A stretch of 64,000 nt of DNA, taken from assembly GCA_020631735.1 (NCBI GenBank), contig CM036199.1, positions 22,361,553 through 22,425,552 on the forward strand. Reading direction: 5' to 3'. This DNA comes from Saccharum officinarum. Its lineage: Eukaryota; Streptophyta; Magnoliopsida; Poales; Poaceae. Each line of letters starts with the position of its first letter. Positions within the stretch are counted from its first letter, which is position 1. The notes beneath the pieces were generated by a model. It was given only the letters and a program-made list of their open reading frames with translations, had not been told where the DNA came from and did no database searches. Shown here one piece after another: positions 33,961 to 47,600 of this stretch. The position numbers were made by a program, and so were the translations under genes.

Positions 33961-34883
33961 AAAAAAATAACATGCCGCTAATGCCTACCAAAACACTATC
34001 CCCCAACCTTAACCTCTATCTAGCCCATACACCACCACTAAGATTTCACTACTTGAAAAACAAATGATAAAGGCCGGGTGTCCACTCCAACAACAAGCAA
34101 AAAAACCCAGCGAACACTGAACCCATAAACATCAAGAGAAAATAAACACGACCAGACCTCTAATGCTCCCTCCCCCATCAAGTGATGAAAACCCACCATG
34201 CCCGACAGTTAATGTCCGCTCTAACAAGAAATACCCGTAAGCCTATCTGGTGGCAAGCGACCAAAAGACCTGCCAAGCCTGGCTCCTTCTTAACTTTTCT
34301 TTTTTAGGGAACATGTTTTAGAAAAACTTATTCACATTATTTTAATAAGACGTTTCAAGAAACCTTTTCTCTAAATCTTTTATTTGTAAAACCATTGATG
34401 AAATTTTCAATAGAGTGCTCACAAAAAGATTTAGAAAATAACTTCTTGAAAACTTTTGGGGAAATGCTTCATGTGATTGTTTCATGAAAATATTTATAAT
34501 TTTGTTAAAAACTTCTTCATATATGAAAGAGCATCAATTTTAATAGTAACACAGACAAGGCATGCACTAATTTCAATAATAAGTTGATAGAACATCAAGA
34601 TTGCCCGATAGTTCGCTCACACACAGGAAACCACAAAAAGTCCCCTGTGCCTCTAGCTTATATGACATGTTCTATTTTCATACACTCTTGAAACTTCACG
34701 ACTTTCCCATATTGCAAATATAAAAAAATGTTCCTTTATATAAATTGTTCCTTTATAGAAAGTGTTTTAGATCAACTTTCTAAGTAATTTTATGTAGTTT
34801 TTAAATTAATGTTTTCTAAAAAATCATCATCAAATTTTGTTTGAGCACTGATCTATAAAATCCTTTAAAATTATTTAAAGAAG

Positions 34884-37090
34884 GCTTCCATCATCTGCTT
34901 TGTACTTTGTTGTTGCACCGCTCTCTGCATCCGTCCTCCTCTTATGTGTGTAGTGTAGGCGTGTAGTTAGTGTCCATGGTAAATTGGTGCGAGTACTCCC
35001 AGAGTTACCCTCACCACCAACTCTGACTACAATGCCACACAAATACAAGGCGCTTGGGCAAATCATTATAAAATTTGTAAAACTTGTCTTTAATTTCTTA
35101 ATACAAAAATCATAGCTTTTCTAGGTTCCGTGAAGAGAAGACCGCTAGATCGTGACAAATCACACACACCTTACCCTACCAAGGCCCCTATGACAATGAG
35201 CGATAAAAAAGCCCCACAACTACTAATGCCCTTGCGACGGCAACTGACAAAAACCTCCACGGCGAATAACGTCTCTTAGAAATCAAGCGGAAAAAACCCT
35301 ACAGCTACTAATGCTCTTCTGACAGCAAACGACAAAACCCTAATGGCTAATAACGCCTATTCGAAATCAAATGGCAAAAAGCCCTACAGCTACTAATGCC
35401 CTTCTAATAGCAAACAACAAAAATCCCTATGACTAATGACACCTCATCGAAATCAAGTGGCAAAAAAGCCCTACGGTTAATAATGCCCCTCTGGCAACAA
35501 GTGACAAAAGCCTCTACAACTACTACCGCCTCTTCGAAATCAGACGACAAAGAACCCTACGGCTATTAACACTCTTCCGACAATCAGCAATCAAAAAACT
35601 CTGACAACAAAAGATAAAAATTCAACTTGCCGCTAATGCCCACCAACACAACAAGAGATGAACCATCTTCCAATACCAAGCTCTCTAGCCCATACACTGC
35701 CACTGACATTTCACTTGAAGAACAAATGATAAAGGGCCATGTGTCTTCGCACCAAAAACATGATAAAAATACTCCCACAAACGCTAAACTGACAAGACAT
35801 CAAGAGAAGAAGAAAAAAGATCATGGCAAGCAAAAATAAACTACAAGGGCTCAAGGAGACCTCTGTTGATAAAGGAACTTCGGCAAATCATTGCTAAACC
35901 TTTCTTGTGTTTTATGAAAAAAATACCAGTAGGTCAAGTGAAAAGACAAACACCTTATACTACCTAGGTCCCTCTAACATCAAGCGACAAAAAACCCCTA
36001 AAACGACTAATATCCCTTCGACAACAAGCGACAAAAACCCCTATAGCTACTAATGCCCCTTCAAAATCAAGGTGCAAAAAACGCTACGGTTAATAATGCT
36101 CTTCTAACAACAAGCAACAAAAACTCTGGCAACAAAATATAAACAAAAATCTGTCGCTAATGCACCAACATCCCTCTAGCCCATACACTGCCAATAACAT
36201 TTCACCTAAACAACATACAATAAAGGATCCTGTGTTCTCACTCCGACAACAAGCGACAAAAAACACAAACCCTAAACCTACTAGACATCAAGAGAAAAAA
36301 AGGACCATGATCGGACCTATAATGCTCCCTCCATTAACAAGTGACAAAATCCTACCATACCATTAGCAGATACCTAACACTGAATGTTCACTTTGACAAC
36401 AAATGACAAAAGATCTGCACAGCCAACTTGGTTCAAGTGACCAAAAGACCCGCCAAGCCTTACTCCTTCATAACTTTTCTTTTTCAGAGAACATTTTCAA
36501 CATGTTTTGAAAAAAACTTATTCACATAATTTTTAGTAATACATTTCAAGAAACTTTTTCACTAAATCTTTTATATTTAAAACCATTAATGAAATTTCCA
36601 ATAGACTCCACAAAAAATGTTTTAGAAAACATTTTGTAGAAAGAATATTTGGGAAATGTTTAAGGAAACCTTCCATGTGATTTTTTTTCAAGAGACTTCA
36701 AAGATAGTATTTTCATAAAATGTTTTTAAGTTTGTTAGAAACTTCCTCATATATGAATGAGCATAAAGTAACATGAAAAAAGGCATGCACTAATTTCGAC
36801 AAGTTGACAAAATATCAAGATTGTATGATAGCTCACTCGCACACAAGAAACCACAAAAAATTTCCGTGCCGCTAGCCTTGTGACATATTCTATTTTCATG
36901 CACTCTTGAAACTTGGCAACTTTCCCATTTTGCAAACATCACAAAATGTTCCTTCATATAGAAAATGTTTTTAGGTCAACATTTCCACTAAACTTTTATG
37001 TAATTTTTGAATTAATATTTTTTTTGTAAAAACCATCATCAAAATTTTTAGCAGTGATCTTATAAAACCTTCAAAAATTGTTTGAAGAAT
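34884..37090. repeat. 2.2-kb tandem duplication, distal copy
   Basis: Parallel to 32715-34883, with a further internal partial duplication: the GGCAAATCATT..AAAATA lead recurs near 35880, and the minisatellite plus CCCATACACTGCCA block recurs near 36040-36220. Confidence 0.75.
35165..36130. repeat. second and third minisatellite blocks
   Basis: Same half-units as at 33133-33960 (CTACAGCTACTAATGCCC, GAAATCAAGTGGCAAAAA, CAAGCGACAAAAACCCC), in 35165-35610 and again about 35965-36130, separated by a non-repeat stretch. Confidence 0.7.
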
Positions 37091-37737
37091 CTTTTCAAAA
37101 AAAATGTTGCAAAGAAAGTCTCCATAAAGTTTTTTTTAATTTTCTAACAATCAAGTTTTCTATAAATAAGTGCAAAAGTTAAATAGTGGAGACATGAGCA
37201 TGTCAAAGGAAAGCCTAGAAATGTCACTAGAGTCCATGAAGCAATCAAAAAAGAATGGGCATGTAGTGTATTAGTCTAGTAGTGTTATTATGTAAGTTAC
37301 ATGACACAGTTTGTATCTGTATTTTATGTTATTATGTGATGTAAAATGTGTGTCTATTCATATTTACATGTGTCTATTTGGCTGAGTTACATGATGCAAA
37401 TTGTGCCTGTCTATAACCTAGGTTATGTGGTTTTATAAATTGTGCCTATTACACGTAGGTCCTAACTTAATCCAAAACATATGGAGAGGTAATTTCTATA
37501 GGCATATTGTAGCATATGAAAAATAAATATATATGTACTAGTTTTACAACATTATGAGCCTATTATATGTATAGGTTTCTAACGAGATGTAAGGGTGATG
37601 TTCTTCAAAAAACATGAATCCTTCCATTAGTGGCTTGGGTCGCACGTAAGTAGAAAAAGAACTTCACACGTGTTATTTGAGATGAACTTCACATTTACTA
37701 TAATAGTAATATTTCATAGTCATCGTAGGCGAAAGAA
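37091..37737. other. intergenic, AT-rich, no gene seen
   Basis: Lies between the end of the tandem duplication and the CACTA relic. May contain upstream parts of the decayed transposase, but no motif is recognised. Confidence 0.35.
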
Positions 37738-38790
37738 ATGTGTGAGGAAGCACCAGATGAGATAAAAATTTTAGCTAAGGCGCTGTAACATCCAGTCCCG
37801 GCATACACGGCCCAGGCCCACTCTACCGAGGAATGGTCCCACCTGCGTAGCAACCCGCTTGAGCTTTCGTCCTCACTTCGCTCAAAACGGTTAACCGAAG
37901 GTTACTACGTGTCCCTGGCTCTGGTATTTAAGTCGGCTGAACTCGCACAGGATTCACGATACGCTACTAAACCACCGGTTCCACAGTGGTTCGCGATGCT
38001 ACAGTAATCGGTGACACAGTACCCGATAAACAGTATCCGAGTTCGGCTCAGCCCAAATCGATGAACAGTACGTGCTGCTATAGTGTCTGATGGACAGTAG
38101 CATGCAGCTAAAGTCCCCGGAGTCCGGATGTACAGTAACCCCCTACAGTACCGTCCCACTGCCCAGCTACAGTATCGCTGGCCCATTTCATGAATTTGCC
38201 CCACTGTTTGGGGCTGTTACAGGCGCAAGTGATGATTGCACAAGAACATAGTAGATACACAATAAATGGATTTGATTTTCACACTGTATCCTATTATGTG
38301 GATAGGTATGTCTTGAATAGTGGGGTTGCTCTAGTTACATAGTCATCATGTTTTCAAAAGGGAAACCAATGATAACATCATAACAGGAAATATGACTTGT
38401 TATGGTTTTTTAAAAGATGTTTTTGAATTGAGCAACAATCACAAAGGAAATGTTGTTGTTTCCAAGTGTGATTGGGTTGACAACCATCTGCAGGACAAAT
38501 TATTAAAAACTGATCAATGTGCGGTCACCACTATCAACTTTAAACATTTATTCAGTATACGTAAAATAGTATTAGATGAGCCTTTTATTCTAGCATCACA
38601 TGTAGTTCAAGTCTTCAAAATTCATGACCAAATTGATACTGATTAGGTTGATGTTCTTCGCTCAAAACCAAGAGACTTCTAGGACATGGATAATATGGAG
38701 AGTGACCACCTAGATAATGGCAATGGAACTGTGTTGATGCCTGACAATGTGATTATGGATATTATTAATGGGGTTGTCCCTGCTATTTGA
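37738..38790 (+). pseudogene. CACTA (En/Spm) transposase relic, DUF4216-like domain
   Basis: The frame CEEAPDEIKILAKA enters at 37738, is interrupted by the solo LTR 37784-38221, and resumes with YTINGFDFHT and YVLNSGVALVT. A frame change follows, then MTCYGFLKDVFEL, VSKCDWVDN, INFKHLF, LDEPFILASHVVQVF and LRSKPRDF. This order (LAxGP, INGYxFHT, QNSGV, YYGVxxDIxEL, FKCxWVD, DEPFxxAxQxxQVFY) is the DUF4216 region found at the C-terminus of CACTA transposase proteins. Stops at 38647 and elsewhere and the frame change show decay. No CACTA termini could be assigned. Confidence 0.75.
37784..38221. mobile_element. 438-bp solo LTR inserted in the CACTA relic
   Basis: Inverted termini TGTAACA and TGTTACA, flanked by a perfect 5-bp duplication GGCGC (37779-37783 and 38222-38226). 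Internal TATTTAAG at about 37925 and many ACAGTA phrases. Skipping it and one duplication copy restores the flanking reading frame. Superfamily not certain. Confidence 0.8.
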
Positions 38791-41677
38791 ACAAAAATAG
38801 ATGATATAGTAAAATCAAAATAAAATTCTAGGTAAGTTTCTTGTGCAAGTGGCTGCTATATTTTTGTTATTGTCTACCCATAAAATATTTTCCCATTAGT
38901 TTGAATTATTGTTTATATAGGGAAAGATTACTAATTTTCTTTGTACTTTTTAGGATAAAATGTAAATCGCGAGAGGAGATATATAACAGGGATGCACAAA
39001 TTAATGAGTATGAGGAGTAGGAATTAGAAAGACTGTAACAAACAAAAGGAGGCTGCAATCTTTAGTCTTCCTAATATGAACACAGTGATGCATCCTTCTC
39101 AAACAAAGAAATGAACAAAGGTTGGTCTAGTCAGACTAATGTCCTTTGAACAACATATTACAATAGTTCTTACACCTTTATGAAGTACTAATTAATGTGA
39201 TCCTGTGCATTTTCATGTAGTATCATTGTCTTCCGGACTTCTGACTGATATGCACATAAATCAGATAAGTCTGGTAGTCCATTGGGTGTCCTCAGGGGAG
39301 CCCAAATCATCTAGTTTTTACAACCCATACCATCATTCACTCATATAGGACCCGACCTAGGATGTCCCAGCTCAAGCATTAAACATTTGATACAAAATAT
39401 TATATATTAGAATAGAAATGCGTAAGTATTGCAAACTTAAGTTACAAACCATTATTAAAAGTGTTTCAAACTTAACTCTCAAGCTCATGAGTTTGTCGAG
39501 TAGAGATAGCACAACAATAATTAAACAAGTAAGAACAACAAATTCAGGACCATATCATGCCCATAGACATGATCCTAAACATGAGAACACATCTAGGGGT
39601 GCTACTTCTCATAGGCACACATACAATATAAGCAAAACTCAACGTACTGCAGACGCTCGCCTGCAATAGGGGATTAACAAACCCTGAGTACTCTATTCTA
39701 CTCAGTAGGACTTAAATCTGCTAAACAATGACACATATGTAAATACTCCATGCTTATGAAGGCTAAACAGGGTTCAAGGTAAGTTAGCAACAACAATTGG
39801 ATAAAAACTTGCACAAAAGTTTACTAAACTTGATCCTCACTTTCAATTCTTATCCCAATATTACTATACATCATAAGGATCCATGTTCGAAGGACTATCC
39901 TAAATCGCACAATTGATTAATCATCACTTGTCATTCATATATACATCATGTTCCTCTTGGTACCACGATGCAGGATAGCAACCAAGCAGTACTCATAACC
40001 AAGAGGTAGGTGCGACGATTCGAACTCATTTACATCTAGCTAGGTAAACCTAACCACAAGACATATGCATGTCAAAAGACCATATATGGCAGCCTTTCCC
40101 GCACCTACACAACCAGAGCATGAATTGGTTAGCTACACCCAAGATCAAGTGCCAACACGATATCACACGCTCAACATAGTATTAGGGGCACACAACACTT
40201 GCTAACATCCCATGCCTAGAGTCGTTAGAAATTCAAAAGATTGCGATAGACAGGTACGTAAATTTACTGATTTGATCCATCAACATGTGATTAGTATGTT
40301 CAATACTAGATCGATGGTCCAACAATGAATAGTCCAAGTGAGCACGATTAGGGCAAGCTTATTGGGTTAATTAACAATCACCTAGTCTCAACTTAGGTCA
40401 TGATTCATGATATCAATAGCTACTCCAAAAGTAAATAAAGTAGGCCAATTTCTCATGAACAATGAAAACATTTGACTTCCATTGAAGTTTAAACATAGCT
40501 AAGCATAACTAATATCGACCTACACGTACTAGTTGGGTACAAGGATCGATAAAGCAAGTTATCAAGGTATATCATGAAACAACTAGGTTTCAAGAAACAC
40601 CCAAGGACTTAATGTAGATAAAATAACATAGGATGCATGTGTTATGATATTTAAATATAAATAAGGAGTAGGGTTAGGTGCTCTAGGGTTTGCCTTCATG
40701 CTGCTGGGATTCAGTCCCACCTCATCTTTTGGGAATCGTTCGACGATCACCTCGTCCATGTGCACCACTTTTGGCTCAGCATTTTCATCTTCTGCATGAA
40801 TATATGATATGATGCATGATATGAGATGAATGCAACACATATGCAAACATGAATGATTACAATCAGAAACATATGCAAGCATAGAAATTTACAATACCAC
40901 TAGTGGTACACCAGATTCCCAACTCAAAGTCCATGTTTGAACCTCCAATTATGCTAAGCTTGCCAAATGTGAATAACTCCAATAACAATATGTATGGAAA
41001 GCTTTAATACAATTCAACATATATAGGTGATAGTTTACTATTTCTCTAATGAGTAATTTTACACATAACATTAATTAAATCATGTTTTTGCCAAACAGTA
41101 ATTCAGTTGCACCATGTAGGAAATTGAGGACTAAATTATGTGAATCTATTGACTTTTTATCGTAATATCAGGTGAGAAATAGAATTAACTCTATGATAAA
41201 AAAATTACTTCAATTAGGGGTAAAAGTTTTTCTCAACATACATCTATTCAAGACTAATCTCTACACATTTTTTCATAATTTTACAAATACGGGAAATCCT
41301 AAATAAATTAAATAACATATTAGATAGACTTAATTTTTCCTAGTGAACAAAATAAAAATTTTTGGTGACTTACGATTTTTATTAGATAGATTATAGTCAA
41401 ATATAACAAAATTGATGTTGTTACTTTAGGATTTATCTATATACTTCCAAAGAGACCACAAATTCAATAGCAGCCCACAAGTGATAATTGGCATGCTCGC
41501 TTCTGCTGGCTGTGGCTACGGTTGCAACAGCCACAAGACGCAGTGTATTGCAGCTGTTGCAGCCGCAGCCATAGCCGATCAGGCTGACTACTCTTAGTAC
41601 GATTCAACATTAGTTTGTATCACTAGTAGAATAAATGATCTAAGCAAGCTCTGTGCTAGTGTATGTAGGTATGATGT
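38791..41677. other. retrotransposon-derived non-coding sequence
   Basis: AT-rich. Phrases such as AACCCTGAGTACTCTATTC and the general order of motifs resemble 42.0-44.0 kb, suggesting an older copy of the same Gypsy-type untranslated/LTR sequence in reverse orientation. No intact coding frame; the longest reverse frame (40882-40583) has no known domain. Confidence 0.4.
41508..41576. repeat. GC-rich foldback
   Basis: The arm at 41508-41532 (GGCTGTGGCTACGGTTGCAA...) pairs with 41553-41576 (...TTGCAGCCGCAGCCATAGCC), a stem of about 24 bp with few mismatches and a 20-base loop. Possibly a MITE core. Confidence 0.6.
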
Positions 41678-44600
41678 TGTAACACCTAGTTTTAAAAACA
41701 AAACTAGGTTCACCATATGTGTGCCCAGGAAGTCCACACATACAACAATAGAATGAATAGTATAAGAAACAATGTTATTAAATAATGTATACATAGGTAT
41801 ACTAACACTTACTTCAGAGTATCGCGGAACGATATCTAATCTTCAGGCTCCATTCTTCATTGGGGCGGCTGACGGGGGCTCCATACGTCAAGCACTTTTA
41901 TCAGTCTTCTAGGAAATCCTCCATGTCATCTTCAATCTTCTGAGCAACTTTGACTAGAGACTAGGGGGTGTGGGGGAAATAGCAAGAGTGAGCACATGTC
42001 GTACTTAGCAAATATAGCATGGGGTTACGAAGCTCAAAAGCTTAACATGAGTTTGATCGTGATAGCTTTTAGTGAATCATCTTTTAGCAATTGAGTAGCA
42101 ACAAGTTTAGCATAATTAAGCCCCAAATAACCACATGATCATGTAAACAAGAATAATGTACAGCAAGAAACAGTAACCATTAGTATCATCAGTGTTCATC
42201 ATGTATTCAGGAAGGAGTCCCTAGTTAGCCGTCCCTATGAAAAATAGAGCCTGGAGATTAGTTATTGTTCTGCGATACTCTGTGTCACAGAACCATCCAA
42301 TTTATAAGAGCTCAAGTACAATGGCCACCACCGAAGCGGTTACACTGTCATGCTTGAACCCATATAAACCTGGTAGTCCGCCAAGTGTCGCGAAGGACCT
42401 CGATAAATCAACTTTACAATCAAGATCGCATGATTCAGTATCCACACATTCACATATTACATAAAGTTCGCACATACTTCAACATACATCGGAGTTTAAC
42501 ATAAAGTTATTATAATACCAAGTTCAAATAAAAGTAGCAGAAGTAAAGTAGTTTAACATCTCACACACATACGGGGTTTAAATACAGTGCAAGTACCAAG
42601 TCATCTCCAACAAAAGTAACAAGTTAAGACATAAGAAGGACCATGCCCATGGTCTACTCGTCATCCATGGCTGGGTGGAAGCAGTGCTTGCAATAGCCGT
42701 AGAACGTATTGCCATATGCAACAAGTGGGAAAATAAACCCTGAGTACGAGGTTGTAATCAGCTAGACTTATCCGTCATGAACCAAAAATCAAGTGATTCA
42801 TAAGGATCATACAAGGCTTTATCAGGTGTGGCTAGCTTGACATTCTTTTTGCATAAAGAGCATAAGTAACGCAATTATTAACGATTTTAATCCTTCTAGC
42901 ATCAAGTTATATTCATGAACTTAATTAAGCTAAGTTGGCACCTGTACTAAAGCAAGCACTTGATTAAGATTAAACAGTCAATAGTAACTATATCAGGTTT
43001 GGCACTTTTATCATTATAACCATCATCATTTTCCAAAATCATTACTACGATGAAGTAACTCAGTCATAGTTTCTCACTATCCGGGAGAGACGGTGACTCG
43101 AATCGATTCCAAACCCACTGGTGAAAATTCCCCACACAAACCAGGCATGCTTTGCAAGGGCAACCTTTGGTCACCGTTGGTACTATTCGGGATCTATCGA
43201 GGTTTCGGACGAGGCCGCATACTCAGGGGCCAACCGATTGCCAGGAAGATCAGGCCCGACCTGCCCTTGGTTGAACCGTGCTCCTACACATCTTCCTTCC
43301 TCCAGTATGCACACCTAAGCATACCGATTCCTGGCCTGAATAGAGCTACTAAGCTTCGCAGTCGGAACAACTTATCTGGCCAGCTAAGTGAGAGGATGCG
43401 TTCAAAAATGACCGAGGCCTAACAACGATACGGTCCTTAATCGACACAGACGGGAACTACACGCACCCAAGGCTTCCATGCATTACTGCTCACACATCCT
43501 GCCGGTCTCCAGTTATACCTCAACACTTGTTTATTTTCCATGATAGCAAATATAGTCAATCGTGACCAGTTATCCACCTATTTCGTAGGTGACATGAAAT
43601 CACCCACTTCTGCCGGTCTAAGCATGGCTAAGCAAACATTTGATCCTAGACCTACATAGGATTCATGGTATATAAAAGTGGACAAGGAAGGTATATATGC
43701 ATCAACAGGTTTCAAGTTGTTCCTATAACTTAATGCATCAAACATAAAAAGACACAAGTTAATATTTATAAACTATGGGAGTCTTATAATGCTTCGGGGC
43801 TTGCCTTTGATAAAGTTGGTTGGTTTATGATCCAGGCACTCAGGTAAGTCTTTATGTTCCTGTTCGTTGCCTTCGGGTCCTGCCTATGGGGTATCTCCTC
43901 TGGGATCTCCTCTCCTATGGCCTCGAACTCTAGGAGCGTGACTCCCTTTGGCGATCTTGTATGTGTGCATACATGGATGAATATAGGGAATGCATAGGGA
44001 ATGAATTGCAAGTATGATATGATGAAGTGCCCATGATCCTATATGCTCATTGTTGACGGTCACTAACACCAATTATAAACCGTCAATGAAACATGAATGA
44101 GGGCATAAATCAATCTCCAACATAGAATTAGGGATTAAATTGATAGAATTTCACAGGTTTTGGTGAATCTGTGTTTTAGCATGGTTTATCAAGAAAATGA
44201 GGCAAGATATTAAGGACATCGAGCTAAAAAGCATATTTCACCGCGGAACTAACTTGAGAAGATTCTAGAGAACATGAGAAGGCGATCCACCGAAACTTGG
44301 GCCGAAGGGCCATAGAAGGGGGTCGGCCGACCTGGGCCTAGGTCGGCTGATCTGGGCCAAAGCCCGTTCATGGCCCACTTCTAACGTCGGTTCCCCACCG
44401 CCATTGAGGTCCAATCTTCGTCGTAGATTAAAGTCGGTTTGATCCTAGGGCTTTGGTTCATCCCACCAGCCTATATAAGCAGCCCTGTACCCCTGAGCTA
44501 AAGGCGTCCTTGAAACCCTAATTCATATTTTCCAGTGAGGATCAATTGAGAGGGATCCCATGAAAGGATCTACCTCTCAGAGATAGCCATCAAGAGAAGA

Positions 44601-47600
44601 TTAGTCATGTAGTCCTCTAGAGATTCGACTATTTTTTAGATATAGAGAGATAGAGTGTGAGGGAAGAGTTTGGAGGAAGTGATGGCCTATCAATGCTCCC
44701 TCAACGGCTTGTACCTGCAGGATCAAGTTCCTCTGGAGTTTGCTTCTGAGATTCCTCTGGTAATCAACTTCTAACTCAAGTAAGTAACATTGTTTATATT
44801 GTTCTTCAGGTTTGTGAGTCTCGTTTGAGTGCTTTAACCTACGACCATAGTTTAAGGTATAATTCTAGTGTAAGTGTGGCGCTTAGACTCGGGTTACTCG
44901 TAGATACACCCTATTTTTCGGATCGGTGGTAGCTCGCGAGGATGACTTTACCTCGTTGAATCTTCTATAGTCCACCTCCCGTTTGTAGGACTAGTAGGAC
45001 CAGGTTGCTAAGGAAAGCATTCTCTGCTGGTGTATTTTCTTAAGTAATGTCCCTAGTTGAACAATACTAGACATAGCTTGTGAGGGTTAGAACTAGAAGA
45101 CTTTAGTAATCTTCTCTATGTTCCTATCATCTCCATCCTTGATTCTTCTCATGGGTTAAGCATAGACTTAGTTGCACTCACATGTTTCCCTGTGGATACG
45201 ATATTTAAAAACCCTCCGGGTGAAAGCTACAACGGTATCTGTGCGCTTACTGATCTTTTCTATGAGCATTAATAAATACCAACACTCATCTATGAACTAT
45301 TTAAGACGATAGAAAAACAACTTTATTTTGCCGAGTAGGTGTATATCTCCTCTCTAGTTAAGTAAATATGCACTTACCACGATTTAACAACCTAAGATAA
45401 AGTATCTCAACATCAGTGAGAGGTATACAACCTGTAGCTAGCAAAATATCTTAATTTGCCTAAGCCAATCAATAAGCATCATATGCATCAAGCAAGTTAC
45501 ACTCTCACAACAAGCAGATTCTGGACTGTTGGACAGCAGCCACTTGTATCCACTATATCTAGAGTTCTATAAGTCCAACAAACATGAGCTAGGACTTTCT
45601 GGAAAGCTTAGCAAAAACTCTACAACTCTCTTATAGTCATCTCTAGATGATTCAGTCATCAACTAGCTCAAACAAGGTAATCTTTCTAAATTGTCCAGAA
45701 AATTTCAAAGAGCAAGCATTATTGATGACTAACTTTGAACAGCCACAACTCACAAACTAAAAAGCCTATGACCACGAAAATTCAACACAAGCAAGATAAG
45801 CAAGTTATCTACAACTTCGTTAATATGAAGATTCATAGCAAACATCATTATCATCACTCAATTTGCTCAATCCTAAAAACTGTTTCAGCAGCCACTAGAT
45901 CGCAAAAAGTAGCAAAAAAAAAAGATTCACTAATGACAATAAATGAAACCTGGGCACTACCAAAGTTACCAATAGTTTATATACACCAAGAAAACACTAG
46001 GAAACATGGTGGCCATCCCTAAATAAATTCTTTTCATGTCTTTATTTAATTTATTTAGATAATTAGGTGGAATTATGAACATATAACAAAAATGCACAGA
46101 AAATTCTAGAAAAAAACAGTGGCACACACATGCTCCAACTAGGCTACTGTATAAATTTCATAGCATTTGAATATGTATAGCATCCTCTACAAAAAGGACA
46201 AGCTAGATGTGGATTAATTAGCATAATTAATTTGGCCTAGTGAAAAGTGTCAAACAAAAGGTTTCATATTTTTTGTCTTTCTCATCATTCAAGAATATTG
46301 CACAAGAAATTTCATACTCATAGCTTACATATTTTTGCCATTAAAATTCTCACAAGATATTACTATTTAATCAAAGGAAATTCATAACTAAATCATAAAG
46401 TATGCACTGACCCTCAAATTTTTATCATAGCTTACTTAATTCATGACCAGCCTATCACAAAAATTTCATAGCAAAAGGAGCAGTAGAATATTAGATATGA
46501 ATTTCCCCTTAAAATACCGTAATTAAAGAGATAATTAAAACAGTGAAAACTTCCGATTAACCACTATCATTTTATTACTCTACTGCATAGGTTGTATTCC
46601 AAGGATTCCAAAAAGTCCTCATTTACCATTTTTAGATTTTTCTACAATCGGTTATGATTTTTCAAAGTTTATTAGCATTTCTTGAAAAGAATAAAAGAAA
46701 AACCCTAATTTCAGCCACTGACACGCGGGCCTGGGAGTCAACCGACCCCACAGGTCAGCCGCACAGAGACAGAGGAGATGGTTGACCGGCGCTAGCTCGC
46801 CGTCGGTGAGGTCACCGGCGGTAGCGTCTTCACCATCGTGTTCCCCTCGGCGATCCTTATCAATTGGTGCTGGTGGTGAGGCAAGAGAAGCGCCGGAGCA
46901 TGCTCGTCGCCGGCAATGACGGCACGGAGGAGCGGTGCGGCGATACGCCGATCATGTCCAGCCACGGCATGGCGAGGCGAGGACGGATACGGCTTCCTGA
47001 CCTCCTAGCGAGTCTATGGGTGCTATCTAGGGCTAAAGGGGTGGCGCCGGTCAGTTTGGCCACGAGCACGGCGGCTCGACGGCGTGGACGCGATGGTGCG
47101 CTGCCGTGATCCGACGAGCACGCTAGGGCATTGGCCCGGTGGCTTCGGCATCACCTAGAGCACACTAAGGCCTAACCAAAACACAACACAGAAGGAGGAG
47201 GAGAAGGCTAGACAGGCGTGGCCACAACGACCCGAGCTCGGTGGAGCTCCGGCCACGGCGGCGGCCATGAAAACGCTCATTCGTGCCTCACCTTGGCTCG
47301 AGCGATGGCGCTGTTGGGTGGAGGAGGTAGAGCAAGGCACGGTGAGGTTGCTGTCGCGCTTGATTTGGTAATGGTGCGGTGGAGGACGTGATGTGTCACC
47401 AGGAAAGCATGGTGGCGATGGCGGAACAGCATCGCCGCGACAGGAGCGAGAGGGGAGAGAAGCAGGGCCAGGTGAATGAAGCGAGTGGAGCAGCAGCAGC
47501 AAGCTGGCCAGTGCGCGCGGTGGGGGCGAGCGCGACGCATGGTGCCCACGCGGTGGCTCGGCTCTGCCTCGGTCGCCACCATGGCCCGATTCAAATTAGC

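Larger units (their letters stand above)
32715..34883. repeat. 2.17-kb tandem duplication, gene-proximal copy
   Basis: Starts GCTTCCATCATCTGCTTTGT. The same phrase begins the next copy at 34884. Both copies run through the same order: a short unique lead, minisatellite, a CCCATACAC..CACTAC segment, and an AT-rich segment with AACTTTTCTTTTT and TTTCAAGAAAC. This copy contains the MITE at 32935-33063, absent from the other. Confidence 0.8.
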
